A DNA stretch of 64,000 bases, taken from Vibrio ostreae. GTDB lineage: Bacteria > Pseudomonadota > Gammaproteobacteria > Enterobacterales > Vibrionaceae. The position numbers and the translations under genes were made by a program. Positions 8,274 through 18,505 of the stretch are shown here, piece after piece. The stretch is from positions 868,001-932,000 of the forward strand of contig NZ_CP076642.1 of assembly GCF_019226825.1 (NCBI RefSeq), given 5' to 3'. Position 1 is the stretch's first letter; every line of letters begins with the position of its first letter. Below the pieces are notes generated by a model, which saw only the letters and a program-made list of their open reading frames with translations, searched no databases and had not been told where the DNA came from.

Positions 8274-10634
8274 TTACTTACGTAACGCATTCAACTTAGC
8301 TTGTGCCAAACCAAAAATCGTATCCACCGGATAACTGCCGTCTTCGGTTGCAACCCCGGCAGGTTTGCCGGTAAACAACTCAATCGCTTCGGTCACGTGT
8401 TCAATCGCCCAGATATTGAACTCACCTTTCTCAACAGCTTTGACGATATCGGCACGCAGCATCAGGTTATGCATGTTGGATCGCGGGATGATCACCCCTT
8501 GCCCGGCATGATGACCTTTGATTGCACACACATCAAAGAAACCTTCGATTTTCTCGTTCACTCCGCCAATCGGCTGTGCCTCACCAAACTGATTCATCGA
8601 ACCGGTAATCGCAATTTCCTGACGGTTAGGTTGTTTGGAAAAAGCCGACACGATGGCACAAAACTCAGCCATGCTGGCACTGTCTCCGTCTACACCACCG
8701 TAGGACTGCTCAAACGTAATCGTGGTCGTGAGTGGTACCCGGGCGGTTCGGCCAAATACCGAGTTGAGGTAAGCCGACAAAATCATCACGCCTTTAGAGT
8801 GGATGCTGCCGCCCAGATCAACACTGCGCTCGATATCAATGATATCGCCGTCGCCGTACGAGGTAGTGGCGGTAATCCGGTTCGGCGCACCAAAAGCATG
8901 ATCGCTGGTCGCCAGCACCGACAACGCATTCACCTGCCCGACCGCCATACCGTCAGTCTGGATCAGGGTAGTGCCGTTGATGAAGCTCTCCATCACCCCT
9001 TCCTGAATCCGGTTAACCCGCAATTGCTGATTATGCAGCGCCTCATCAACATGGCTCTGGCGAATCATATTCGAATTCGCCTGACGCGCCACATAGTTGG
9101 ACTCACGCAGCAGATTGGCAATATGAGCCGAATGCAGAGAGAGTTTATTTTGATCGCCGGTAATGCGTGAACTGTGCTCAATAATGCGCGCGATGGCTTT
9201 ACGGTCACAGTGCAGCATATTGTTGTCATGCACTATGCTGGAAATAAAACGCGCGTAATGGAGCTCGCTATCGGCAGTGCGCTTCATCTCATCTTCAAAA
9301 TCTGCCGTAACCCGGAACAGTTCGCTGAATTCAGGATCATAATGAGTCAGCAGTTCGTAGGTGCGGTAATCACCAAACAGAATGATTTTGACATCCAGCG
9401 GAATCGGTTCTGGATCGAGTGAAACCGTCCCCGTCAGGGTGACTTCTTTCTCCAACGATGTAAAACTAAGCTGACGCGAGCGCAACGCCCGTTTAATGCC
9501 GTCCCACACATAAGGCTGCTCAAGTACCTTCACCGCATCCATCAGCAATACACCGCCATTCGCTTTATGCAAACTACCCGCGCGGATCAAGGAGAAATCG
9601 GTAAATACAGTACCTTTATAGGTCGCCGTTTCAACGTAACCGAACAGTGAGTGATAGTTGGGGTTCTCCTCGACCACCATCGGGAACTCTTCCGACTGAC
9701 GACTGACCAGCACGTTGACTTTATAACGACGTGGCAGTTTTTTATCCAGCGCTGCACCGGCAATTTCACTCTGCTCACCGCTTTCATCCAGGAAGATCTC
9801 GACGTTGTCGACGATGTCCTTTTGCAGTTCAGTCAGGTAACTTTTGACTTCCGGATAACGGCTGTAATCCTGCTTGAGCTGCTTGATAAAGTGGCTGATC
9901 ACATCCAGAGTGACATCGTCGTTAAGTTTCTTGATTTTCTCGCTGTACGACTCTTCCCACTCGGTCAATTGACGCACCATATTACGCAACGCCACTTCCA
10001 GCTCGTCAATGATCTGACCAAACTGTTCCTGCTCTTTCTTACTCAGCGCATCAAAGGTTTCTTCGGTATGCTGCTCATCACCATTCATGGCGACAAACTG
10101 ATAGTCGCCCTGGGAGGTAATCGTCAGACTGATGCCCTGCTCGGTAGCAATGCGCGAAATCTCTTCCAGTTCGGTCTGCTGCTTTTGCGCCAGCTGATTC
10201 TTGAGTTTCTCAGCGCGGCTGAAATAGATTTCATTATCGAACGCCAGCGGAATCGCGTTCATCAGTTTGACCATCAGTTTTTCAATGTCCTGACGGAACG
10301 CCTGACCAACACCGCGCGGCAGCTTCAGCACCCGCGGCGTACGGATATCCTCAAAGTTAGCCACATAGCACCAGTCACACAGATGGCCGACATCGTGCTT
10401 ATGACGTTTCAGATAACGCAGGATCATGGTGCGTTTGCCAAGGCCATTTCGCCCGATGGCGTAAATGTTGTAGCCTTTTTCCTTGATAGACATGGCAAAT
10501 TCGACCGCTTTCTGCGCTCGTTCCTGACCAACAATCTCATCAATGGGAGCCAGTTCTTTTGTCGATTTACAAGGCAGTTTTTCAAGCTCTGCTACGTGGT
10601 AAAGCTGTGCTGCGTCTAGTTTTTGAATCGCCAT
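8274..10634 (-). CDS. Lon-like ATP-dependent protease (LonH/YcbZ-type)
   Basis: A 786-residue AAA+ protease. Near the N-terminus are VGQERA and a Walker A segment GRNGLGKRT (residues 61-69). A helical insert with coiled-coil character spans roughly 130-270, followed by a Walker B-like GGVLLMDA. The C-terminal Lon protease domain has the catalytic Ser in GVDGDSASMAE (Ser652) and the Lys in GGVNEKIEG (Lys695). The 43-residue separation equals that of E. coli Lon. It lacks the LAN substrate-binding domain of classical Lon and fits the AAA_32/LonH family. The ATG is preceded by a ggagcg ribosome site. It faces the small gene at 10839 across an AT-rich region. Confidence 0.92.
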   Translation of the reverse strand: MAIQKLDAAQLYHVAELEKLPCKSTKELAPIDEIVGQERAQKAVEFAMSIKEKGYNIYAIGRNGLGKRTMILRYLKRHKHDVGHLCDWCYVANFEDIRTPRVLKLPRGVGQAFRQDIEKLMVKLMNAIPLAFDNEIYFSRAEKLKNQLAQKQQTELEEISRIATEQGISLTITSQGDYQFVAMNGDEQHTEETFDALSKKEQEQFGQIIDELEVALRNMVRQLTEWEESYSEKIKKLNDDVTLDVISHFIKQLKQDYSRYPEVKSYLTELQKDIVDNVEIFLDESGEQSEIAGAALDKKLPRRYKVNVLVSRQSEEFPMVVEENPNYHSLFGYVETATYKGTVFTDFSLIRAGSLHKANGGVLLMDAVKVLEQPYVWDGIKRALRSRQLSFTSLEKEVTLTGTVSLDPEPIPLDVKIILFGDYRTYELLTHYDPEFSELFRVTADFEDEMKRTADSELHYARFISSIVHDNNMLHCDRKAIARIIEHSSRITGDQNKLSLHSAHIANLLRESNYVARQANSNMIRQSHVDEALHNQQLRVNRIQEGVMESFINGTTLIQTDGMAVGQVNALSVLATSDHAFGAPNRITATTSYGDGDIIDIERSVDLGGSIHSKGVMILSAYLNSVFGRTARVPLTTTITFEQSYGGVDGDSASMAEFCAIVSAFSKQPNRQEIAITGSMNQFGEAQPIGGVNEKIEGFFDVCAIKGHHAGQGVIIPRSNMHNLMLRADIVKAVEKGEFNIWAIEHVTEAIELFTGKPAGVATEDGSYPVDTIFGLAQAKLNALRK

Positions 10635-10767
10635 CGCTCCGCTCCTTGGGTTTTTATACTTGTTCTTTTGTAGCCTAAGTTTAGAGGCAAAGCATAGACT
10701 TTTTAGTGACTTACCCCATATTCACGCCTGAATGGACAAATAATAACCAAATAATGACCTCAATTAT

Positions 10768-10803
10768 AATAACAATTATTTGCAATTGATAATTATTTGC
10801 ATT
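10768..10803 (+). promoter_or_regulatory. Two tandem Fur-box-like sequences
   Basis: Two 19-bp segments, 768-786 and 785-803 past 10,000, fit the Vibrio Fur consensus AATGANAATNATTNTCATT at 13 of 16 and 14 of 16 defined positions. They are offset by 17 bp and share the direct repeat AATTATTTGCA. They end 35 bp before the ATG of the 10839 gene and lie 134 bp from the Lon-like start. The alignments were made by eye; AT-rich DNA inflates such matches. Confidence 0.45.
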
Positions 10804-10838
10804 TAAATGTTCACTGTTGAGTTAAGCGGAGAGTGATG

Positions 10839-11333
10839 ATGGAAATAAAACAGTGTTGGACCAGCTATCAGCAGGCGGAAAATCTGCTCAAACATGGTCA
10901 CTGGGCGCAAGCACGTTTTCTGTTTGAAGATGTGCTGCATTATCTGCCTGAGCATATTCAAACTGCGGCGCAGAATACCACGACCAAACCGTGCCAGATG
11001 GCCTGCCTTATCAGCGTCATGCGCGATGCGGCAATCAAACAGGCTGAGATTCTGACCAGCATGGGCCATCCGCAACGTGCGTTTGCTGTGCTCAATAACT
11101 GCTATGCCCTGTTGCAATTCACCTCAATTGAGGAATCCGATCTGATTCAGTCGGTCGCCGCTGTGCTGGATCAGTCCAGCGAGCTGTTACTCAACCAGAT
11201 GACACAGTTTTGCCTGTCACAACGCCAGGCATCCTGGCAGCTGGAACATGAACATCTGACCAAATCCCATCACTATTTCACTCAGCTCAAAGCCTACCGC
11301 GAACGCATCAGCTCGGCGGTGATGATCAACTAA
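10839..11333 (+). CDS. Hypothetical helical protein, possibly iron-regulated
   Basis: A 164-residue soluble protein of predicted mostly alpha-helical structure. The N-terminal part (YQQAENLLKHGHWAQARFLFEDVLHYLPEH) reads like one TPR-type helix pair, followed by further helices rich in Gln, Leu and His. I do not recognise a named family. Three in-frame starts are possible (GTG 10833, ATG 10836, ATG 10839); the CGGAGAG ribosome site favours 10839. Its promoter region carries two Fur-like boxes, so expression under iron limitation is a reasonable but untested idea. No signal peptide or metal-binding Cys cluster is visible apart from scattered Cys and His. Confidence 0.7.
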   Translation: MEIKQCWTSYQQAENLLKHGHWAQARFLFEDVLHYLPEHIQTAAQNTTTKPCQMACLISVMRDAAIKQAEILTSMGHPQRAFAVLNNCYALLQFTSIEESDLIQSVAAVLDQSSELLLNQMTQFCLSQRQASWQLEHEHLTKSHHYFTQLKAYRERISSAVMIN

Positions 11334-11362
11334 ATGGGCGGTCACTGGCTGACCATCTGCCG

Positions 11363-11385
11363 CTCAATAGCTCAATAGCTCAATA
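11363..11385. repeat. Short tandem repeat, 8-bp unit
   Basis: CTCAATAG is repeated nearly three times (CTCAATAG, CTCAATAG, CTCAATA) in the gap between two convergent genes. It is outside coding sequence, so copy-number change would not shift a frame. Confidence 0.7.
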
Positions 11386-11404
11386 TCAGCGTAAATAAAG
11401 TCAC

Positions 11405-12304
11405 TCAGAAGTAGTGTGAGATCGCGAGGTATCTGGCCCGGATATGCTCAATCAGCAGGCGAACTTTATTGGGTAACTGGCGGGTAAATGGGTAAACCGC
11501 ATAAATACCCAGCTTTTTCCCCACCTGCTGCGGAAAAATATCCACCAGCTCGCCATTGCGAAAATCGTGATACACCAGGCAACGCGGGACATAAGCAATC
11601 CCGTGCCCGCCCAGAGCGGCTTTGCGCAGCGCACGGGCATCATCGGTGGAAAAGGTTCCGGACACCCGCACAATATAGGTCCCTTTCGGGCTCTTGAACT
11701 CCCACTCACTGGCTCCCGTGGTCTGATAGGCGTACTGCAGGCAGTTGTGATTAACGAGATCTTCCGGTTTGTGCAGTTTGCCGTTGCGGGCAATGTAGGA
11801 AGGAGAAGCGCACACCACCCACTGTGAATCCAGGATATGACGCGCAATCAGACTGGAATCTTCCAGATAACCGGTGCGAATCACCAGGTCAAAGCCGCCT
11901 TCAACCAAATCAACAAAACGGTTATCGAGCGACATATCCACCGTCAGCCCCGGATGGAGATTGCAAAACTCCGCCACCGCATCCGCCAGGATCAAATCGC
12001 CGGAAATACTCGGCACCGACATTTTAATATGCCCGCTGACGTTTTCACCAAATCCGGCCACGGCATCACTGGCTTCCTGGGTGGCTTGCTTCACATTTTT
12101 GGCACTGGCCAGCAGCGCCTTACCCGCTTCGGTCAGGGTTAATTTACGCGTTGTTCGATACAATAACTGCACGCCCAACTGCTCTTCCAGACGCGCCATT
12201 CTTTTACTAACTACTGAATTTGTAAGGTTATTTTGTTCTGCAACCTTGCTAAAACTGCCCAATTCCACTACCTGGGCAAACAAAATTAAATCATCCGCAC
12301 GCAT
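11405..12304 (-). CDS. LysR-family regulator divergent from lactate permease
   Basis: A 299-residue LysR regulator. The winged-helix domain is clear (ELGSFSKVAEQNNLTNSVVSKRMARLEEQLG, then LLYRTTRKLTLTEAG). The effector domain continues to the end, in a subgroup where HIKMSVPSISGDLIL opens it. It is transcribed away from lctP across a 271-bp gap, the usual arrangement when the regulator controls the neighbouring operon, so a role in lactate-gene control is inferred. ATG 12304 is preferred over TTG 12316; neither has a strong ribosome site. Confidence 0.88.
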   Translation of the reverse strand: MRADDLILFAQVVELGSFSKVAEQNNLTNSVVSKRMARLEEQLGVQLLYRTTRKLTLTEAGKALLASAKNVKQATQEASDAVAGFGENVSGHIKMSVPSISGDLILADAVAEFCNLHPGLTVDMSLDNRFVDLVEGGFDLVIRTGYLEDSSLIARHILDSQWVVCASPSYIARNGKLHKPEDLVNHNCLQYAYQTTGASEWEFKSPKGTYIVRVSGTFSTDDARALRKAALGGHGIAYVPRCLVYHDFRNGELVDIFPQQVGKKLGIYAVYPFTRQLPNKVRLLIEHIRARYLAISHYF

Positions 12305-12575
12305 TTTATTTATCAACTTTTGGAAATAATCATTTTCATTATTTCTCTATACTGCAAAAAAATAAAGCAGTACATTCACGCCGTATTAACAAACCAATCA
12401 CAAATATAAAAATTAGCAACCTGAGCTCTAACGTCTTACTTCTGACCAGCCGATGAAAGCGAGAAGACTGAATCGATCAGCACCGTGTTCATCAACAGCC
12501 CGTCAGGAATAACCGGTATCCTACAATACGCGTTAATCCACCCAGTGTGGGAGCTCATGGACAAGGAAGGACTCC

Positions 12576-14270
12576 ATGAACGATACTCTGCTAGCCTTAG
12601 TGGCTTTTTCACCGATAGTGGTGGCGGCCATTTTGCTGGTCGGCCTCAACTGGCCAGCCAAAAAAGCCATGCCTGTGGCTTTCGCCCTAACCATTATCAT
12701 CGCCCTCACTTTCTGGGATATGACCACCAACCGCGTGCTGGCCTCGGTCCTTCAGGGGCTGGGCATCACGGTCACCGTACTGTGGATCGTGTTCGGTGCT
12801 ATCTTTTTGCTCAACACTCTCAAGCACACCGGCGCGATTAGCGCAATTCGTAACGGCTTTACCGACATCTCACCGGATCGCCGGGTGCAGGCCATCATCA
12901 TCGCCTGGTGCTTTGGTTCATTTATTGAAGGGGCATCCGGTTTTGGTACTCCGGCCGCCATCGCAGCTCCGCTACTGGTCGCCATCGGCTTTCCGGCCAT
13001 GGCTGCAGTACTGATGGGAATGATGATTCAGTCGACCCCGGTATCATTCGGCGCGGTTGGCACCCCGATTCTGGTCGGTGTCAATAAAGGATTGGATACC
13101 CATAACATCAGCGAGGCACTGCTGGCTAATGGCTCGAACTGGGAGGCTTACCTGCAGCAGATTACGGCCAGCGTAGCGTTAATCCATGCCTGTGTCGGCA
13201 GCCTGATGCCGGTGTTAATGGCCATGATGCTGACCCGATTCTTCGGCCAGAACCGCAGCTGGCGTGAGGGTCTGAGCATTCTGCCGTTTGCGCTGTTTGC
13301 CGGGTTGTCCTTTACTATTCCATACGCATTAACCGGTGTATTGCTCGGTCCGGAATTTCCGTCTCTGGTCGGCGCGCTCTGCGGTCTGACTATCGTCGTC
13401 ACCGCGGCGAAAAAGGGCTTTCTGGTGCCGAAAACCAGCTGGGATTTCATGCCGGAGAAAGAGTGGCCGGTGGAATGGCTCGGTTCGCTGAAAATGGATC
13501 TGGACGAGGTAAAACGCAAACCAATGGGCCTGATGCTGGCCTGGACACCTTATCTGCTGCTGGCTGCGATCCTAGTCTTAAGCCGCATCAGCCCGGAATT
13601 TAAACAGCTGCTGCTCAGCTTTAGCATCAATGCCAATAATATTCTGGGTGAGAATGGTATCAGCGCTTCCTTTGCCCCTTTATACCTGCCGGGTGGCATC
13701 CTACTGTTCACTGCCCTGCTGGCGGTACTTATCCAGTCTCGCAGCCTGAAGCCTATGGCGCAGGCACTGGGTGAATCGAGCAAAACCCTGATCGGTGCCG
13801 GTTTCGTACTGGTGTTCACCATTCCTATGGTGCGAATCTTCATTAACTCCGGAGTCAATATGTCCGACCTGGCCAGTATGCCGGTGACCACCGCGAATTT
13901 CGCCGCGGGTCTGGTCGGAGACGCTTTTCCGGCGCTGAGCGCGACCGTTGGCGCTCTGGGCGCATTTATTGCCGGCTCCAACACGATTTCCAACATGATG
14001 TTCAGCCAGTTCCAGTTCGAAGTGGCGCACACGCTGACCATTTCAAGCGTGACTGTGATTGCTCTGCAAGCGGTCGGTGCAGCGGCCGACAACATGATTG
14101 CCATCCATAATGTCGTGGCCGCTTCAGCAACGGTCGGCCTGCTGGGTCGCGAAGGTGCGACACTGCGCAAAACGGTGATTCCAACTTTCTACTACCTTGT
14201 AGTAACAGGAATTATTGGCCTGATCGTGATTTACGGCTTTCACGTCACCGATGTGCTGATGACCGCTTAA
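12576..14270 (+). CDS. lctP: L-lactate permease (LctP/LldP family)
   Basis: A 564-residue inner-membrane transporter of the lactate permease family with about 12-14 helices. Family landmarks include [18 protein letters not shown], the conserved [20 protein letters not shown], and [14 protein letters not shown] near residue 470. It takes up lactate (and probably glycolate) with protons. A strong AAGGAAGGA ribosome site precedes ATG 12576. It heads a lactate cluster with lldD and the Fe-S D-lactate dehydrogenase on the same strand. An internal terminator after lctP suggests that downstream genes are read at a reduced level or from a further promoter. Confidence 0.95.
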   Translation: MNDTLLALVAFSPIVVAAILLVGLNWPAKKAMPVAFALTIIIALTFWDMTTNRVLASVLQGLGITVTVLWIVFGAIFLLNTLKHTGAISAIRNGFTDISPDRRVQAIIIAWCFGSFIEGASGFGTPAAIAAPLLVAIGFPAMAAVLMGMMIQSTPVSFGAVGTPILVGVNKGLDTHNISEALLANGSNWEAYLQQITASVALIHACVGSLMPVLMAMMLTRFFGQNRSWREGLSILPFALFAGLSFTIPYALTGVLLGPEFPSLVGALCGLTIVVTAAKKGFLVPKTSWDFMPEKEWPVEWLGSLKMDLDEVKRKPMGLMLAWTPYLLLAAILVLSRISPEFKQLLLSFSINANNILGENGISASFAPLYLPGGILLFTALLAVLIQSRSLKPMAQALGESSKTLIGAGFVLVFTIPMVRIFINSGVNMSDLASMPVTTANFAAGLVGDAFPALSATVGALGAFIAGSNTISNMMFSQFQFEVAHTLTISSVTVIALQAVGAAADNMIAIHNVVAASATVGLLGREGATLRKTVIPTFYYLVVTGIIGLIVIYGFHVTDVLMTA

Positions 14271-14278
14271 TTGTGTAG

Positions 14279-14305
14279 CGGAGACCAGCCTGGTCTCCGT
14301 CTTTT
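14279..14305 (+). terminator. Intrinsic terminator between lctP and lldD
   Basis: Perfect 9-bp stem CGGAGACCA / TGGTCTCCG (14279-14287 with 14291-14299), 3-nt loop GCC, then TCTTTT. It lies 8 bp after the lctP stop and 68 bp before lldD, so it probably sets the ratio of permease to dehydrogenase message. Confidence 0.75.
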
Positions 14306-14372
14306 AACGCCCCAACCTGCCATGATGAAACAGGCGACTGACCTGTCCGACTGAAACGTTAGGAATGTATTT

Positions 14373-15512
14373 ATGATTATCTCAGCCTCTACCGACTACC
14401 GCGCGGCAGCAAAAGCCAAGTTGCCACCCTTTTTGTTTCACTACATCGATGGTGGCTCATACAGCGAGCATACCTTGCGACGCAATACCGACGATCTGTC
14501 TGATATCGCCCTGCGTCAGCGGGTGCTGAACGACATGTCACAACTCGATGTGTCGACCGAACTGTTTGGCGAGCAACTGGCAATGCCAATCGCCCTCGCA
14601 CCGGTTGGCCTGACCGGCATGTACGCCCGGCGCGGTGAAGTTCAGGCTGCAACCGCCGCCTGCAACAAAGGTATTCCGTTTACCCTTTCCACCGTTTCCG
14701 TCTGTCCGATTGAAGAGGTCGCTCCGGCGATTGAGCGCCCAATGTGGTTCCAGCTTTATGTACTCAAAGATCGCGGATTCATGAAGAACGTGCTGGAACG
14801 TGCCAAAGCGGCCGGAGTGACGACCTTAGTATTTACCGTCGATATGCCAGTACCGGGTGCCCGTTACCGCGACATGCATTCCGGTATGAGCGGTCCGAAC
14901 GCAGCAGTGCGCCGAGTCATGCAGGCGATGACTCACCCGGCCTGGGCCTGGGATGTCGGCCTGAACGGTAAACCGCATGATCTGGGGAACATCTCCAGAT
15001 ATCGCGGTACACCGACCAAACTTGAGGATTACATTGGCTGGCTCGGTACCAACTTTGATCCGTCGATTTCCTGGCAAGATCTTGAATGGATACGAGATTT
15101 CTGGGATGGACCTATGGTGATTAAAGGTATCCTCGACACCGAAGATGCCAAAGATGCGGTGCGCTTTGGTGCCGATGGTATCGTGGTATCCAACCACGGC
15201 GGCCGTCAGTTGGATGGTGTGCTTTCCACTGCCCGAGCGCTGCCGGATATTGCCGATGCGGTGAAAGGCGATTTGAAAATTCTGGTCGACTCCGGCATCC
15301 GTACCGGTCTGGATGTGGTTCGTATGCTGGCGCTGGGCGCAGATTGCACCTTACTCGGACGCGCTTTTGTTTATGCACTGGCGACCCACGGACAGGCTGG
15401 CGTGGAGAATCTGCTTGATCTGTTTAAGAAAGAGATGCAGGTTGCCATGACGCTGACCGGAGCAAAAACTGTCCATGAACTGTCCCAAGACTCTCTGGTC
15501 AGAGGAATCTAG
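14373..15512 (+). CDS. lldD: FMN-dependent L-lactate dehydrogenase LldD
   Basis: A 379-residue member of the FMN-dependent alpha-hydroxy-acid oxidase family, which oxidises L-lactate to pyruvate and passes electrons to quinone at the inner membrane. The TIM barrel starts with [19 protein letters not shown]. The catalytic His and substrate Arg lie in [13 protein letters not shown], and the phosphate-binding end is [20 protein letters not shown]. Full length, about 95% of the E. coli LldD size. It sits between lctP and the D-lactate enzyme, giving both stereoisomers a route to pyruvate. Confidence 0.95.
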   Translation: MIISASTDYRAAAKAKLPPFLFHYIDGGSYSEHTLRRNTDDLSDIALRQRVLNDMSQLDVSTELFGEQLAMPIALAPVGLTGMYARRGEVQAATAACNKGIPFTLSTVSVCPIEEVAPAIERPMWFQLYVLKDRGFMKNVLERAKAAGVTTLVFTVDMPVPGARYRDMHSGMSGPNAAVRRVMQAMTHPAWAWDVGLNGKPHDLGNISRYRGTPTKLEDYIGWLGTNFDPSISWQDLEWIRDFWDGPMVIKGILDTEDAKDAVRFGADGIVVSNHGGRQLDGVLSTARALPDIADAVKGDLKILVDSGIRTGLDVVRMLALGADCTLLGRAFVYALATHGQAGVENLLDLFKKEMQVAMTLTGAKTVHELSQDSLVRGI

Positions 15513-15572
15513 TTCAACGCTGAGTTTGCAGGACCTCAGGCCCTGTAACTCTGAGATCAACAGACAAAAAAG

Positions 15573-15603
15573 CAGGCTTTCAGCCTCCGGTACTGAGAGC
15601 CTG
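15573..15603 (-). terminator. Hairpin with minus-strand terminator character between lldD and dld
   Basis: Arms CAGGCTTTCAG and CTGAGAGCCTG (one mismatch) with a 9-nt loop. Read on the minus strand it is followed at once by CTTTTTTG, which makes a good terminator. On the plus strand no T-run follows. No minus-strand gene ends here, so it may stop antisense transcripts or act as a stem in the mRNA just before dld. Confidence 0.45.
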
Positions 15604-15622
15604 AATAAAAACAGGAAGTCAT

Positions 15623-18466
15623 ATGAACAAGTCACCTTCTGCAGCTCAATATCAGCAACTTGAACAACGGCTCAGTAGCCAAATTGACGCCGAGCGCATC
15701 ATTACTCAGCAAGCCAAACGTCTGGCCTACGGCACCGATGCCAGTTTTTATCGTCTGGTACCGAAAATAGTGCTGCGCCTCAACTCTCTGCAGGAGGTCA
15801 TTTTTGCCATTGAGAGCTGCGCTGCGCTCGGTATCCATTTTACCTTCCGTGCAGCGGGAACCAGCTTATCGGGCCAGGCCGTGTCGGACTCAGTGCTGAT
15901 CACCCTGACCGACGACTGGCGCGGTCACCAGATCCTCGATGATGGCCACAAGATTCTCCTGCAGCCCGGCGTCATCGGCTCAGATGCCAATAAATATCTT
16001 GCCCCCTACCAACGTAAAATCGGCCCGGATCCTGCCTCGATCAATAGTTGCAAAATCGGTGGTATCGCCGCCAACAACTCGAGCGGCATGTGCTGCGGTA
16101 CCGCACAAAACTCATACCACACCGTGGACAGTATGAAAGTGGTCTTTGCCGATGGTTTTGTGCTCGATACCCGTGATGAGGCCAGTGTCACACGCTTTAA
16201 ACAGCACAAACCGCAGTTAGTCGCAGGGCTGCAGGCACTGTGCGCCGAAACCTTGGCCAATACGGAACTGAGCGAACGTATTCGTCACAAATATCGCTTA
16301 AAAAATACGACCGGCTACGCGCTGAATGCGCTGGTCGATTTCAGCGACCCGATTGAAGTTCTGGAACACCTGATGATAGGTTCCGAGGGTACATTGGGAT
16401 TCATCGCGGAAATTACCTATAACACCGTCATTGAGCATAGCCACAAAGCGTCAGCTCTGCTGGTGTTTGCCGATATTGAGCAGGCCAGCCAGGCCGTGAC
16501 GAAGCTCTCTCACACACCCGTCGCTGCCGTGGAGATGATGGACGGGCGCGCCATGCGTTCAGTCGCAGACCAAAAAGGCATGCCAGCCTTTATTGCCAAC
16601 CTGGATCTGGAAGCCGCTTCTCTACTGATTGAAACTCATGCCAGTGATGATGCAACCCTGCAGGCACAATGCGACCAGATTCTTGCCGCCCTGAGTGATT
16701 ATCAGATTCTGGAGTCCGTGCCGTTTACGTCCGATAACCGCATGGTCGCGACCCTGTGGGGGATACGTAAAGGCATGTTCCCCGCGGTGGGCGCAGTGCG
16801 TGAAGTCGGTACGACCGTGATTATTGAAGATGTCGCTTTCCCGGTCGAATATCTGGCATCGGGTGTGCGCGATCTGCAGACGCTGTTTGATAAATACCAC
16901 TATAGTGAAGCGATCATTTTTGGCCATGCGCTGGAAGGCAACCTGCATTTTGTCTTTACCCAGGGGTTTGAAAGTCAGCAGGAAATCGATCGCTACGGCG
17001 CCTTTATGGATGAGGTCGCTGATCTGGTCGCGGTGAAATATCAGGGCTCACTTAAGGCCGAACACGGCACCGGACGCAACATGGCTCCCTATGTTGAGCT
17101 GGAATGGGGCAAAGACGGTTATGCGCTAATGCAGAAAATCAAAGCCTTATTTGACCCGCACGGACTGCTCAATCCCGGCGTCATTATCAATGACGATCCT
17201 CACTCCCATATCAGTCATCTCAAACCTATGCCTGCCGCTGACGATCTGGTTAACCGCTGTATTGAGTGCGGATTTTGTGAACCGGTCTGCCCGTCACGCA
17301 CACTGAGCCTGTCACCGCGCCAGCGTATCGTGTTGTATCGCGAACTGCAGCGTCGCCGGGCAGCCGGAGAAGAGGTCGAAGCGAGTGAACTGGCCAAAGT
17401 CTTCGAGTACCAGGGTATGGATACCTGTGCGGCAACCGGCTTATGTGCCGAGCGTTGTCCGGTCGGCATCAACACTGGCGATCTGGTCAAAAAACTGCGC
17501 AGCGCCAAATACGAAAAATTTACCCCAATCGCGCGCTGGACCGCCGATCACTTTGCCACCACCACCGCGCTGGCCAGAACCGGCCTCAAAGCCAATCAAC
17601 TGGCGACCAATACTCTGGGCGCAAAAACCGTCGCCGGCCTGAGCAACGGATTGCGTCGCCTGACCAAAGGCAAAACGCCGCTCTGGATACCGGAAATGCC
17701 GCAGGCAAACACGCACCCACTTGAGCGGGCGGCATACAATCTTCCGCAACGAGAAAAGAAAGTGGTCTACGTACCTTCTTGTGCCAGCCGCAATATGGGC
17801 CAGCAACAAGATGCGCAGGATCAACGTCCGCTGACAGAAGTAATCTTGTCGCTGCTCAACAAAGCCGGTTATGAAGTGATACTGCCGGATGCGCTCAGTG
17901 AGCTGTGCTGCGGTATGCCCTATGACAGCAAAGGGATGAGTGAACTGGCCAGCAGTAAGGCGCAGCAGCTGGAACAAGCCATCTGGCAGGCCAGCAGGCA
18001 GGGGGAATATCCGGTGCTGATGGACACCAGTCCGTGTGCCAAACGCAGCATTGAGCAGTTTACTCAACCGCTCGAGGTGCTTGAACCGGCTGGATTTGTC
18101 AGTAAATACCTGCTCGATCATCTGGCGATCACGCCGAAAGATGAAACAGTGATGCTGCACATTACCTGCAGTGCACGCCGCCTGGGGCTGGAAAACGCCA
18201 TGCTGGCTTTGGCCAAAGCCTGCGCGTCAGAAGTCGTGGTACCTGAACATATTCAGTGCTGCGGCTGGGCCGGTGATAAAGGTTTTACCACGCCAGAGCT
18301 CAATGCAGCAGCGGTTAAGCCGCTCAGAGAGCAGGTACCAGAGCATTGCACGCGCGGGTTCAGTAACAGCCGTACCTGTGAAATCGGTTTGTCGCATCAT
18401 AGCGGCATCCCTTATCAATCCATCTTGTATCTGGTGGATGAAGTGGCCCGCCCGCTGGTCAACTGA
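15623..18466 (+). CDS. FAD/Fe-S D-lactate dehydrogenase (Dld-II type)
   Basis: A 947-residue fusion. Residues about 40-250 form an FAD-binding PCMH fold (FRAAGTSLSGQAV, IGGIAANNSSGM). About 260-540 is the FAD-linked oxidase C domain ending in HGTGRNMAPYVELEWG. Two 4Fe-4S motifs follow (CIECGFCEPVCPS and CAATGLCAERCPVG), then two CCG domains (LCCGMPYDSKG, CCGWAGDKGF) as in glycolate oxidase GlpC/GlcF-like proteins. Domain order matches the Dld-II D-lactate dehydrogenase known from Shewanella and the E. coli YdiJ group. Its place after lctP and lldD supports D-lactate as substrate. Ribosome site AGGAAGT precedes the ATG. Confidence 0.9.
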   Translation: MNKSPSAAQYQQLEQRLSSQIDAERIITQQAKRLAYGTDASFYRLVPKIVLRLNSLQEVIFAIESCAALGIHFTFRAAGTSLSGQAVSDSVLITLTDDWRGHQILDDGHKILLQPGVIGSDANKYLAPYQRKIGPDPASINSCKIGGIAANNSSGMCCGTAQNSYHTVDSMKVVFADGFVLDTRDEASVTRFKQHKPQLVAGLQALCAETLANTELSERIRHKYRLKNTTGYALNALVDFSDPIEVLEHLMIGSEGTLGFIAEITYNTVIEHSHKASALLVFADIEQASQAVTKLSHTPVAAVEMMDGRAMRSVADQKGMPAFIANLDLEAASLLIETHASDDATLQAQCDQILAALSDYQILESVPFTSDNRMVATLWGIRKGMFPAVGAVREVGTTVIIEDVAFPVEYLASGVRDLQTLFDKYHYSEAIIFGHALEGNLHFVFTQGFESQQEIDRYGAFMDEVADLVAVKYQGSLKAEHGTGRNMAPYVELEWGKDGYALMQKIKALFDPHGLLNPGVIINDDPHSHISHLKPMPAADDLVNRCIECGFCEPVCPSRTLSLSPRQRIVLYRELQRRRAAGEEVEASELAKVFEYQGMDTCAATGLCAERCPVGINTGDLVKKLRSAKYEKFTPIARWTADHFATTTALARTGLKANQLATNTLGAKTVAGLSNGLRRLTKGKTPLWIPEMPQANTHPLERAAYNLPQREKKVVYVPSCASRNMGQQQDAQDQRPLTEVILSLLNKAGYEVILPDALSELCCGMPYDSKGMSELASSKAQQLEQAIWQASRQGEYPVLMDTSPCAKRSIEQFTQPLEVLEPAGFVSKYLLDHLAITPKDETVMLHITCSARRLGLENAMLALAKACASEVVVPEHIQCCGWAGDKGFTTPELNAAAVKPLREQVPEHCTRGFSNSRTCEIGLSHHSGIPYQSILYLVDEVARPLVN

Positions 18467-18505
18467 CACTAATCAGGCACGACAGAGGTAAAAGGCCACA
18501 ATCAG

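Noticed and set aside
9651..10619. A 322-codon open frame opposite the Lon-like protease gene, and similar long frames at 8301-9170 and 42149-43069
   Set aside because: They are antisense shadows of strongly supported genes. Their translations have no coherent domains and no ribosome sites.
12468..12480. Cra-like CTGAATCGATCAG upstream of lctP
   Set aside because: One base is missing from the right half, which breaks the symmetry; the left half alone is too weak to call.
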